From the NCBI RefSeq assembly GCF_902506265.1, contig NZ_LR733604.1, positions 1 through 43,845 of the forward strand: 43,845 nucleotides of DNA, read 5' to 3'. Made by a program: the position numbers and the translations under genes. Shown here piece after piece: positions 36,436-43,845 of the stretch (position 1 is the stretch's first letter; each line of letters starts with the position of its first letter). The DNA is from Flavobacterium sp. 9AF (GTDB lineage Bacteria; Bacteroidota; Bacteroidia; Flavobacteriales; Flavobacteriaceae). Below the pieces are notes generated by a model. It ran no database searches. It was not told the origin of the DNA and was given only the letters and a program-made list of their open reading frames with translations.

Positions 36436-36750
36436 TTAATCTCTAGGTAAACCCACTCTAAAATAACCTCTTTCATCTTTTTCTATATCAAAAAATAATG
36501 TGTTAAAATTCATGTAAAAGAGTGGTTCACCAGTTTCATCAGATATAGTTAAGATATCTATATTATTAAAAATTGCTTTAATGCTAACATTCCAAGTTGG
36601 CATAATTTTATTTTTATTTTTGCCAGAAATGATTTTATCTGCTTTTTGATACAAAGCACCTTCTACACAATCTTCAGAATAGAATTTACCTTTTACATCT
36701 TTCATAACTTTTTTAGCTTTTGCTAATATTTGTTCTTCTGTATATTTCAT
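36436..36750 (-). CDS. putative immunity protein of the metallopeptidase toxin
   Basis: A 104-aa cytoplasmic protein (MKYTEEQILAKAKKVMKDVK) starting 2 bp after the toxin stop codon and followed at once by a terminator. The second half looks like alternating beta strands (WNVSIKAIFNNIDILTISDE, FFDIEKDERGYFRVGLPRD). No signal peptide or catalytic motif is visible. Position, size and tight coupling indicate the immunity partner that protects the producer from the HExxH toxin domain. The specific immunity family is not recognised by me. Confidence 0.72.
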   Translation of the reverse strand: MKYTEEQILAKAKKVMKDVKGKFYSEDCVEGALYQKADKIISGKNKNKIMPTWNVSIKAIFNNIDILTISDETGEPLFYMNFNTLFFDIEKDERGYFRVGLPRD

Positions 36751-36752
36751 AA

Positions 36753-39092
36753 TTAAATTTTTTTTATAATTTCTGGTTGTTTAGCTATTTTTCTAACACG
36801 ATTAACATAATCTAAAGCATGTTGTAATTCTTCTTTTGTCCATAAATTTCTTTCTTTCCAAATTTCATTAAAAACATAGGTTTCTTTTTCCCATGATGCT
36901 AAAGTAAGATATTCATCGCCGATTTCTAAATAATGTTTAACATGTGATTTTTCATGAAAAGCTAAATATTCAGTGGGGTTTTCTGTTAAAAACAACTGCT
37001 TAGTTTGTGGGTGGAAACCACCTCCATATCCTTCTTTTCTTATGAAATAGAAAAAATCTCTTGGGTTTTCAAATAATATCCCACCATCAATGAATGATTT
37101 AAATTTTTTTAAAGTAGCTTTGTTTTGAATCTTTTTACCTCCTTTATTTAGTAATAAATCATCCTCAAAAATGGGTTCAATTCCTTTTTGTCTTAATTCA
37201 CCTTTGTATTTCCTTATTTTGGATTCACTCATTAATTTACCTCCTGTAATTTCATTTGTTTTTGGAGGTTTACTCATCAAATCTGCATCATCCAATACCC
37301 TCTTACTTTCCTCAATTAACTCCTCAATTTGTTTGGCAAGTTCAGGTTCGTTTTGCAGTTGGGTTTTAAACTGTTTCCCATATTTTACAATGCCTTTGGC
37401 AAGATAATATGAAATTGTTCCTACACTTATACAAAAACTAATTATTCCCCAGTGGTTTACAAACCATTTTCCCGCTTCTGTTTTATTGAGTCGATGACGC
37501 AAATCTGGGTTTAATAGTGCTAAATTAATAGTACTAATGGTAATATCCAAAATGGCAAACAATCTTGCAGCTCCTTTTATTCCTGCTAAAAGCGCACCAC
37601 CACTTAATAAAATACTTAGTACATCTACTATCGCTAAAGCAGCATCGGTTACATCACTCCATTCTGTGGCATCTCCTAGATATTTTCCATATAAGGCAAT
37701 AAAAGGAATGTTTTCAATTTCATTGTAATTTTCGTCTAATTTATGAATATAAACAATATCTAAAGGATGAAATTGATTACTTTGCTTTTTGGGGTTATTT
37801 ATCTCAATATCGTCTTGAAATAGATTTATTAAACTTACCACATTAAACCCTAATGAAGGTAATTGTAATTCATTTGTTAACGCTACTTTTCCTTCTTCAT
37901 CTCCATATAAAATATTAGTTTCGATATGAGAATTATCGCTTAGTGTAAATTTTCTTGCTTTTTCAATATTTTGTTTGCTATACACAAATGTAATAGCTGT
38001 TAAATAGATACAAAATGCTTTTGTTAAGAGCTCATCACTAAAACCATTATATAAAGAAATTAGTTTCTTAGGGTTGGCATAAAAATAATTATATACTTTT
38101 TGACTGTCTAATTTTTGTAAAATAGAAGTAATCGCAGCAGTATAATCTTGAAGAATACTCGTAACATCAGCCAAATTAAGTCTGAATACATTTTCAATCG
38201 TTTCATTGAAATCCAATTGTTTTGCTGCAAAATACGGTATATTTTGATATAACCATTCCAAATCTCTATAATCGAGGCCATCATATTGTTTTGTTTTTTT
38301 ATTGGCAACTCTTTGTTTAATCGATTGGATGTTTTTTACAAATGAATCTGCTACAAGTTTTTCAAAATTTGGGTTAGGATATTTTCTACCAACTATTTTG
38401 ATGAAGGCATAGAAGTCTTCATAATTAGAAGAACTTATGGTAAAAGCAATGTTATCTATATTGTCTTTTTCATAGACCAAAGCTTTACCTACATAATAAA
38501 AATGTAGCTTATAACTTAACCGTCTTTTTTTATAGTCAAATTCAAATTCTAATCCACCCGAATAATCGCCTTCAAAATCTTTACCAATATTTACTAGATT
38601 TGTGTCCTCTTGGTACAATTTACCTTCTAATTGTAAAACTCTATCACCTTGAGGTGTTTTATACACTAAAGGGATTTCGGTTTCAACCGTTTCATAGCTA
38701 TCATATTTTGTAGGAACATTTGCCATTCTGTCAAACTTAGCTTCTTCTCCAAAAGAAATAATATTGGAAACTAGATGTGTGTATTTACCAATAAAGTCTT
38801 TGTAGTTAAATGTAGCATCTTTCCCGTTTTTAATAAATTCGGCTAGTTTAACAAAGTCGATATTTTTATCGACATATTCAGCTTTATAAAAAGCACTTCT
38901 TTTTCCTAGAGGTGATTCCAACGCAATTTCATTGGAAATTTGCCTTGCTGTTTGATGTGTTTTTATTCCCTCTAAAGGGCTATTTCCGATAAACCCCTTT
39001 TTGACTTGCTCAAAAGTCAGTCTTTGGTTCATAGGTTGGTTGAGCAAGTCAAAAAAAGATTTGCTTGGCTCATCGAGTTCATTTAAATTCAT
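36753..39092 (-). CDS. polymorphic toxin with C-terminal metallopeptidase (Tox-MPTase4-like) domain
   Basis: A 779-aa protein without a signal peptide. Residues 1-470 are an unrecognised conserved body. Residues about 480-520 and 538-560 are hydrophobic (AALAIVDVLSILLSGGALLA, WGIISFCISVGTISYYLA), a pre-toxin region that could cross a membrane. Residues 537-597 form the linker that is repeated downstream. The tip (about 600-779) has GGFHPQTKQLFLTENPTEYL and the zinc motif HEKSH at 713-717, followed by WEKETYVFNEIW, whose Glu may be the third ligand, and ELQHALDYVNRVR. This fits the zincin toxin group Tox-MPTase4 as I remember it. An immunity gene follows after 2 bp. It is the last body-length gene of an operon with a patatin and an M15 peptidase. 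The delivery route is unknown. Confidence 0.82.
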   Translation of the reverse strand: MNLNELDEPSKSFFDLLNQPMNQRLTFEQVKKGFIGNSPLEGIKTHQTARQISNEIALESPLGKRSAFYKAEYVDKNIDFVKLAEFIKNGKDATFNYKDFIGKYTHLVSNIISFGEEAKFDRMANVPTKYDSYETVETEIPLVYKTPQGDRVLQLEGKLYQEDTNLVNIGKDFEGDYSGGLEFEFDYKKRRLSYKLHFYYVGKALVYEKDNIDNIAFTISSSNYEDFYAFIKIVGRKYPNPNFEKLVADSFVKNIQSIKQRVANKKTKQYDGLDYRDLEWLYQNIPYFAAKQLDFNETIENVFRLNLADVTSILQDYTAAITSILQKLDSQKVYNYFYANPKKLISLYNGFSDELLTKAFCIYLTAITFVYSKQNIEKARKFTLSDNSHIETNILYGDEEGKVALTNELQLPSLGFNVVSLINLFQDDIEINNPKKQSNQFHPLDIVYIHKLDENYNEIENIPFIALYGKYLGDATEWSDVTDAALAIVDVLSILLSGGALLAGIKGAARLFAILDITISTINLALLNPDLRHRLNKTEAGKWFVNHWGIISFCISVGTISYYLAKGIVKYGKQFKTQLQNEPELAKQIEELIEESKRVLDDADLMSKPPKTNEITGGKLMSESKIRKYKGELRQKGIEPIFEDDLLLNKGGKKIQNKATLKKFKSFIDGGILFENPRDFFYFIRKEGYGGGFHPQTKQLFLTENPTEYLAFHEKSHVKHYLEIGDEYLTLASWEKETYVFNEIWKERNLWTKEELQHALDYVNRVRKIAKQPEIIKKI

Positions 39093-39165
39093 GATCTGTG
39101 TGTAATTTTGTTATTTTGCGTGTAAGTATAAATGAAACTCAATGTGCACCTCGAATCTCTTTATT

Positions 39166-40203
39166 TTATTTGTATTTTACTAATTTTCTTGCAATTTCAT
39201 TTAATGTTTTTCGGTTTTGGTCTATAAAATACAAACCCGCTTGTATGAGTTCGTAAATATTCTTTTTTGAAGTGTCATCCATTTCTGGTGATGCATTTCG
39301 TAATTGTGGCATTAATCGATAATAATTCCTTTTGTTTCTTGGGCCAAGCGATTCATACATTTTAGACAAATGGTAATTTACTGTTTCCGCATTGGCAGAT
39401 AATAAAATATCAATTAATGGAGAAATCCATTTGATTTTTCCTGCATTTTCAAATTTTTCAAAGGTGTAGGGTTTTAAAACTTCTCCTGTTCCTATAGAAA
39501 TAATAATCATATCATTAATGTCTGGATAATCAATTTTTTGCGAATCGTGTAATACTTTTGAAAAAGGTATTTTTCGAGCTTCAGCATAGGCACACATTGC
39601 GGGATTATTCGCATACACACCACCATCAATCAATGTAAATTCTTGATCATAAAGCGATTTAATTTTTGCAGGTTCAAAATAAGTTGGTGCTGCACTAGTT
39701 GCTCTACAAACGTCTCTTACATAAAAATTTTCTAAGGGTGTGAAAGCTTCATGACTGCAAAAAAACTTGGATTTTCTCTGATTGATGTCATAAGTTGTAA
39801 TTAAACAAGGTTTAATCAACTCATTTAATTTCAAATCGCCAAAAACTTCTTTTAATTGACGTTCCAAATTGCGTTGAGAAATTTTTTCATTAAATAAACC
39901 AAACGGATTGATTATTTCTTCCCAAAAAGACACATTAAATATAGAATCTCCTTTTTTTGCATACAAATCAAGTGCTGCTTCTACTGAGAATTTTGCACTT
40001 TTGGTGTTATCTGGAAATAAGAGAATAGCTGTTAATAAACCACCCGTACTGCTTCCTGCAACTAAATCAAAATAATCGCCAATTTTTGCATTTGGATTGT
40101 CTATACGTTGTAATTCTTCTTGTATATATTTCAAAATTACAGCTGTAATTATTCCTCTTATGCCACCACCATCTAAACTTAATATTCTGATTTTTTTTGC
40201 CAT
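39166..40203 (-). CDS. patatin-like phospholipase
   Basis: A 345-aa patatin-family lipid acyl hydrolase. It begins KIRILSLDGGGIRGIITAV with the oxyanion loop GGGIRG (residues 12-17). The nucleophile elbow is GSSTG with Ser52 and the second dyad residue is Asp193 in LIDGGVYANNP. There is no signal peptide, so it is either cytoplasmic or exported by a contact- or particle-based system. It lies 73 bp upstream of the polymorphic toxin gene and 3 bp downstream of the small helical protein gene, in one operon. Patatins act as antibacterial or anti-phage membrane-degrading effectors in several systems. No cyclic-nucleotide synthase (CBASS) is found nearby, so an effector role together with the toxin is my preferred reading. 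Confidence 0.88.
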   Translation of the reverse strand: MAKKIRILSLDGGGIRGIITAVILKYIQEELQRIDNPNAKIGDYFDLVAGSSTGGLLTAILLFPDNTKSAKFSVEAALDLYAKKGDSIFNVSFWEEIINPFGLFNEKISQRNLERQLKEVFGDLKLNELIKPCLITTYDINQRKSKFFCSHEAFTPLENFYVRDVCRATSAAPTYFEPAKIKSLYDQEFTLIDGGVYANNPAMCAYAEARKIPFSKVLHDSQKIDYPDINDMIIISIGTGEVLKPYTFEKFENAGKIKWISPLIDILLSANAETVNYHLSKMYESLGPRNKRNYYRLMPQLRNASPEMDDTSKKNIYELIQAGLYFIDQNRKTLNEIARKLVKYK

Positions 40204-40206
40204 TTT

Positions 40207-40533
40207 TTATTTAATAACGGTTGTGACTACAATATCAAATATGGTTTTTATAATAGTATTTTTAATATTGTTTAGTCTAATTTTCGATATTCCAGCTGTT
40301 TGTAATGCTTTTAAAGCAATAATATCTTTTTGACTTTTTAATAGCCATTCCAATTCTTCTTTAGTAATTGAACCTTCAGCTAGCAATAGGATCCATCTTT
40401 TTAATTTTTCTTCTGATTCCTTTAAAAAATGAGTAATATCTTTTTGTACTTCCGGTTTAAATTCTTTGTATTTTTCTCCAAGTAAGGATAAAAGAGCTTC
40501 TTTTAAATCCTTGATTAATTTTTCGATATCCAT
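40207..40533 (-). CDS. small helical protein of unknown function
   Basis: A 108-aa protein, all helical in appearance, with charged amphipathic helices (EALLSLLGEKYKEFKPEVQK, HFLKESEEKLKRWILLLAEG) and a hydrophobic C-terminal stretch (NTIIKTIFDIVVTTVIK) that could insert into or lie on a membrane. No signal peptide, Cys or known motif. Its stop codon is 3 bp before the patatin ATG and it follows the lipoprotein gene by 17 bp, so it is firmly within the operon. It could be an adaptor, chaperone or immunity partner for the patatin, or a small membrane-active protein. I cannot decide from sequence. Confidence 0.7.
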   Translation of the reverse strand: MDIEKLIKDLKEALLSLLGEKYKEFKPEVQKDITHFLKESEEKLKRWILLLAEGSITKEELEWLLKSQKDIIALKALQTAGISKIRLNNIKNTIIKTIFDIVVTTVIK

Positions 40534-40550
40534 GATTGTTTATTTGTTTG

Positions 40551-41006
40551 TTATTGTGAAATAATAGCTAATAAATTGTCTTTAGAAGTTTTGTCTTTTT
40601 TAACTTCATATTCAATGAGTAGATTGTATGCTTCTTCTATTTGTTTTTTTGCTTCTATTACAAATGCGGGAGAAAGATTTTGCTTTTCTTTCCAACGTTT
40701 AAAAAATCCTGATACTAAATTTTTTTCTGAATTTGTCATTATCGACCACATTGAAAAAGTAATTTCGTTATTGGGTTTGTTTTTTTCATATTCTTTTAAT
40801 TTTTCCATATCTAAAAGAATTTTTTCTACTTTCTCTTGTTGATCTGGATAAGGTGTAACAGCATTATCCATAAGTAGAAGTGTTTCCACTTTTAATTCTG
40901 TTGTTTTCTGATAGGAATATTGATCGTAAACAGCTGTTTGAATTGCTTTGCAACTTGTGAATAGTACTAAAAAACTCAGCGCAATTTTAATTTTAAATGT
41001 TCTCAT
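40551..41006 (-). CDS. small lipoprotein of the toxin operon
   Basis: A 151-aa lipoprotein (MRTFKIKIALSFLVLFTSCK, Cys19 in the lipobox FTSC). The mature part is helical and charged, with a YQKTTELKVETLLLMDNA stretch and a helical segment IEAKKQIEEAYNLLIEYEVKKDK near the end. I do not recognise a family. It lies 54 bp after the M15 peptidase gene and 17 bp before the small helical protein gene. As the only exported product of the operon that is certain from sequence, it could serve as an envelope-bound immunity protein against the peptidase or as an outer-membrane part of the release route. Both ideas are inference. Confidence 0.75.
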   Translation of the reverse strand: MRTFKIKIALSFLVLFTSCKAIQTAVYDQYSYQKTTELKVETLLLMDNAVTPYPDQQEKVEKILLDMEKLKEYEKNKPNNEITFSMWSIMTNSEKNLVSGFFKRWKEKQNLSPAFVIEAKKQIEEAYNLLIEYEVKKDKTSKDNLLAIISQ

Positions 41007-41060
41007 ATTGTTTATTTTATTTGTTTATTGTCTCTACTAAGAAATATTTCTTTTATTGGT

Positions 41061-41537
41061 TTATAAAATTACGTAATCATTTTCATCTTTTTTTAATTTT
41101 GAAAGTTTTCTCCAATCATTATAACCTTTTTTTTCGAAATGAGGTAAATCTTTGAAGTTTTTCCAATTGCCTCCCCAATTCCATCCAAATTTCGCAAAGA
41201 TCTTCACACATTCAAACCAATCTGCCACTTGGTCGTTATCCCAATCTTTCAATGTATCCCAAGAAGCTTGTTTGTTATCGATTATTAAGCAGATATCTAC
41301 CGCAAAGCCATAGTTGTGAATAGATTGACCCCCTTTTGCTCGTGTGAGTTTTTTGCCCTTTTTTGTTCTTCCAATATTATATAAATCATCTTGTTCTTTG
41401 AAAGTTCTTAAGCCCTGAGTGATTCTTATTTTTGCTTTTCCAGTAAGTGCTTTATTACATTCTTCGATAATATTCTTAACTTCATTTCTCACACTGGGAT
41501 GTAATTTTTTTATTCTTTGTTCTGTATATTTATCCAT
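41061..41537 (-). CDS. M15 family peptidoglycan peptidase (endolysin-like)
   Basis: A 158-aa LAS-type zinc peptidase (VanY / L-Ala-D-Glu endopeptidase group) that would cut peptide stems of peptidoglycan. Visible are GLRTFKEQDDLYNIGR near residue 42, the SxHxxGxAxD motif SIHNYGFAVD with His74 and Asp81, and the third ligand His133 in DLPHFE after WNWGGNWKNF. No signal peptide is present, as in phage endolysins. I chose the ATG at 41537: the longer TTG start at 41561 overlaps the predicted -7 box. It is the first gene of the operon that runs through a lipoprotein, a small helical protein, a patatin and the polymorphic toxin. Confidence 0.88.
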   Translation of the reverse strand: MDKYTEQRIKKLHPSVRNEVKNIIEECNKALTGKAKIRITQGLRTFKEQDDLYNIGRTKKGKKLTRAKGGQSIHNYGFAVDICLIIDNKQASWDTLKDWDNDQVADWFECVKIFAKFGWNWGGNWKNFKDLPHFEKKGYNDWRKLSKLKKDENDYVIL

Positions 41538-41558
41538 TATGTTTCTCTTTATTGAATA

Positions 41559-41590
41559 CAAATATACAAGAAAATAATCTAATAAACAAA
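41559..41590 (-). promoter_or_regulatory. promoter of the toxin/effector operon
   Basis: On the minus strand TTTG (41590-41587), a 20-bp spacer and TATATTTG (41566-41559) match the Bacteroidota promoter form. Transcription would start about 15 nt before the ATG at 41537. Confidence 0.6.
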
Positions 41591-41701
41591 TATTATAAAG
41601 AAAAAAATCATATAATTTTTAAACAAAAAGAAATTAGTCTTAATTGTTCGGATTTTGATATATATTTAATAAAATCTTCCATTTCTATAAATTAATAGAA
41701 C

Positions 41702-41728
41702 AAAAAAAAGTAGCTGTAGAAAAGCTAT
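41702..41728 (-). terminator. terminator after the histidine kinase gene
   Basis: On the minus strand ATAGCT pairs with AGCTAC (one G-T) around a 7-nt loop and is followed by eight Ts. The TAG stop codon of the kinase lies within the first arm. Confidence 0.7.
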
Positions 41729-43788
41729 GTGGTTTTAAAAATATATCTAGAAAGTAATGGTTTTAGCAAATTTCTATCGATAGGTTTAGAAATAAAGTCA
41801 TCACAACCTGCTTCAATAGCTTTTTGAATATCTTCATCTGTTGAATAGGCTGTTTGTGCTATAACAGGAAGCTTAGGTCTAATTTGTTTTATTTTTTTTG
41901 TAGCCTCATAACCATCCATAATAGGCATTTTAATATCCATTAAAACTAAATCAATTTGTTGGTTGCCCAAACAGATGTCAACGGCTTTTTTTCCGTTTTC
42001 TGCTCTATGAATCACAAAGTTAAATTCAGGCATTTTGGTTAAAATTGTTTTTAGAAATAGAAAATTAACATCTCCATCTTCAGCAATTAAGATGATATGT
42101 TTTTCTGGTTTTTCATGAAATGATTTATAGGTGTTTGTAGTTTCAATGTTTCCTTTTTTAGCTGGAATATAGGGTAAGGTTAAAGTAAAGACAGTTCCTT
42201 GATTTTCTATTGTTTCAAATTTAATATTACCACCTAATAAGTCGGCATTTTTTTTAGCTATGGAAAGTCCTAACCCTAGTCCACCAAGATTTTTTGAAAT
42301 TTCTTTTTCCGATTGTGTAAAAATATTAAAAATGGTTTCCTTGTCTTTTTTCTTAATTCCAATTCCAGTATCCTGTATATCTATAATAATTTCATTATTT
42401 TCAACCCCATACCGAATCAAAATACTTCCTTCATTGGTAAACTTAATGGAATTATCTATTAAATGAAGTAATATTTTGAAAAGCTTTGATTTGTCAATTA
42501 AAACAACATCAATATTTTGATTTAGTTTGTTTTCTATTAGAAATTGAACATTTTTTTCTTTAGCTTTTAAATAGTATTTTTTATAAATACTTTCAAATAA
42601 TGCATCTAAATCTATCTCTTCCGGTTTAATTGTAATTTTTTCAGTTTGTAATTTTGCTATTTCTAATATATTATCAATACTATTAATTAAATCTTTGCCA
42701 TTTGAAGATATTATTTTGGCATATTCTTTTTGTTCTTCAATAGTTAAGTTTTCTTTATTTAATAATTCTGAAAAACCTATAATTCCATTCATAGGGGTTC
42801 TAATTTCATGCGAAATATTTTGAATAAAAACCGTTTTCAAACGATCACTTTCTTCGGCTTTTTCTTTGGCAATTCTCAGTTGTCTTGTTTTTTGTTTGAT
42901 TTTGTATTTTAAAAACCTATTTATCGAAACAATAACAATAAGAATAAATACGATGCTTGTTGTAATTATTATCCAGAACCCCATTTTTTCATAAAAAGGA
43001 GTAATTACATTGAAAAGCCAATTGTCTATTATAAGTTTCTTTTCATTTTGAGAAATATTATGAATACTTTTATTAATTATAGATTGTAAAACCTTATCAT
43101 CTTTAATTACGGCTAAACCTGGGCTATAAGAAAAATCAAGTTCTGAACTGATAGCTACATTTTGTAAATTATTTTTGCTAATGAGATATTTAATAACTGC
43201 TTTTGGACCAACATAAGCATCATATTCGCCATTATTTACTTTTTCTAAGCATTCTAATTCATCTTTTGCATAACCAATCGATAGGTTAGGATATTTAGTA
43301 TGAATTATTTCTGTTATAGAATATTGATAAGGTAATATTAATTTTTTTGTACCAAAATTTTTCAAATTTTGAATTGGCTCTTGATCCTTCTTTTGTACAA
43401 TGGTGTGTTTAGATTCAAAAAGAGGTGGATAAAAAACCAAGTATTCTTCTTTATCTTTGGTTTGCTGTATCTCAAGAATTATATCAATTTTTTTATTTTT
43501 CGCATCGTTAAGTACTTTTTCCCAATCTGAATAATATACTTTTTTAAATTTATAATTTATTTTATTTTCTATTAGCTCGAGAAAACTAATAAATATACCA
43601 TCCATTTTGCTTTGTTCGTTTATAAATTGATAAGGTGGATAATAGGGAAAAACAGCAACTTTTATTGTGTCCCTGTTTCTTAAATACTCTTTTTCTTTAT
43701 TGGATAATTGATGAGAATTTGAACATGAAATTACGCAACACAATAAAAGTATTGTTATGATACAATAAAAAAGTTTTTTTAACATCAT
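41725..43788 (-). CDS. hybrid sensor histidine kinase with periplasmic solute-binding-like sensor (BvgS-like)
   Basis: A 687-aa one-protein two-component system. Residues 1-22 are a signal ending in a lipobox-like VISC. Residues 40-262 form a SBP_bac_3-type sensor (TIKVAVFPYYPPYQFINEQS, YDAYVGPKAVIKYL, SPGLAVIKDD). A transmembrane helix lies at 271-291. HisKA has the H-box FIQNISHEIRTPMNG with His327. HATPase has the N-box HLIDNSIKFTNEG, G1 DTGIGI and G2 GLGLGL. The REC domain (564-687) has the phospho-acceptor Asp618 in VLMDIKMPIMDGYEA. There is no DNA-binding output and no Hpt domain, so a partner elsewhere is needed. The ligand is not known; sensors of this type often bind amino acids or other small metabolites. 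A gap of 163 bp with no clear function separates it from the effector operon. Confidence 0.9.
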   Translation of the reverse strand: MMLKKLFYCIITILLLCCVISCSNSHQLSNKEKEYLRNRDTIKVAVFPYYPPYQFINEQSKMDGIFISFLELIENKINYKFKKVYYSDWEKVLNDAKNKKIDIILEIQQTKDKEEYLVFYPPLFESKHTIVQKKDQEPIQNLKNFGTKKLILPYQYSITEIIHTKYPNLSIGYAKDELECLEKVNNGEYDAYVGPKAVIKYLISKNNLQNVAISSELDFSYSPGLAVIKDDKVLQSIINKSIHNISQNEKKLIIDNWLFNVITPFYEKMGFWIIITTSIVFILIVIVSINRFLKYKIKQKTRQLRIAKEKAEESDRLKTVFIQNISHEIRTPMNGIIGFSELLNKENLTIEEQKEYAKIISSNGKDLINSIDNILEIAKLQTEKITIKPEEIDLDALFESIYKKYYLKAKEKNVQFLIENKLNQNIDVVLIDKSKLFKILLHLIDNSIKFTNEGSILIRYGVENNEIIIDIQDTGIGIKKKDKETIFNIFTQSEKEISKNLGGLGLGLSIAKKNADLLGGNIKFETIENQGTVFTLTLPYIPAKKGNIETTNTYKSFHEKPEKHIILIAEDGDVNFLFLKTILTKMPEFNFVIHRAENGKKAVDICLGNQQIDLVLMDIKMPIMDGYEATKKIKQIRPKLPVIAQTAYSTDEDIQKAIEAGCDDFISKPIDRNLLKPLLSRYIFKTT

Positions 43789-43845
43789 AAAACTAATTTC
43801 ATATTAGTAAATATATGAAGAATTTTAATACAAATTGATAAATAT

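Noticed and set aside
39166..40203. Patatin as a CapV-type CBASS anti-phage effector
   Set aside because: No cyclic-nucleotide synthase or other CBASS gene lies within reach. The neighbours are a peptidase and a polymorphic toxin. Not excluded for genes outside the window.
41538..41561. TTG start extending the M15 peptidase by 8 residues
   Set aside because: It overlaps the predicted -7 box TATATTTG; the ATG at 41537 is the better start.
41562..41724. Gap between effector operon and kinase gene as a site for a small RNA
   Set aside because: Apart from the operon promoter and the kinase terminator I see no stable structure or promoter.

Overview
The window is chromosomal DNA of a low-GC Bacteroidota, almost certainly a Flavobacteriaceae of Flavobacterium type. 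Three things point there. Its housekeeping genes (ybeY, mnmG, holB, pgk, rnpA) have Flavobacterium-like proteins. It carries the spr gliding-motility operon with type IX secretion sorting domains. Its best promoters fit the Bacteroidota form (TTTG or TTG, about 18-22 bp, then TAnnTTTG) rather than the E. coli form. No rRNA, tRNA or CRISPR array is visible.

Left part (1-8.0 kb). The 3' end of ybeY and mnmG are followed by a SAM methyltransferase, an OmpH/Skp-like lipoprotein, a PIF1/RecD-type helicase, a DoxX-like membrane protein and holB. Five 16-bp parS palindromes lie within 2.8 kb around ybeY, mnmG and the methyltransferase gene. This places the segment in the ParABS centromere region, probably near oriC.

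Gliding-motility operon (8.2-27.0 kb). A long non-coding leader holds a sigma-54-like promoter, an upstream inverted repeat and a good housekeeping promoter. Behind it lie two uncharacterised secreted proteins, then sprC, sprD, sprB and sprF. SprB (3515 aa) is the repetitive surface adhesin and SprF its PorP-family partner. SprC carries a type B T9SS sorting domain. SprD joins a PorP/SprF-like barrel, a very long charged helix made of 10-residue repeats, and a SPOR-like C-terminus. A strong hairpin ends the unit.

Cell-envelope housekeeping (27.0-35.1 kb). On the plus strand are pgk, an SLT/LysM murein transglycosylase, a DUF4837-type lipoprotein and an ElaA-type acetyltransferase. On the minus strand rnpA, a DUF4349 lipoprotein, an S41 C-terminal protease and a double-OmpA-domain protein form one compact unit.

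Accessory island (35.1-41.6 kb, minus strand). From one recognisable promoter run an M15 peptidoglycan peptidase without signal peptide, a lipoprotein, a small helical protein, a patatin phospholipase and a polymorphic toxin ending in an HExxH metallopeptidase domain, followed by its likely immunity gene. Downstream lies a start-less orphan cassette, which joins the same linker to an ADP-ribosyltransferase domain and has its own putative immunity gene, and then a third, linker-only remnant. Each cassette ends in a near-identical UUCG-loop terminator, and the array is cut by a MITE-like inverted-repeat element. This island is the best candidate for an undescribed system: a multi-target antibacterial effector operon with a store of exchangeable toxin tips. 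The window ends with a BvgS-like hybrid histidine kinase.
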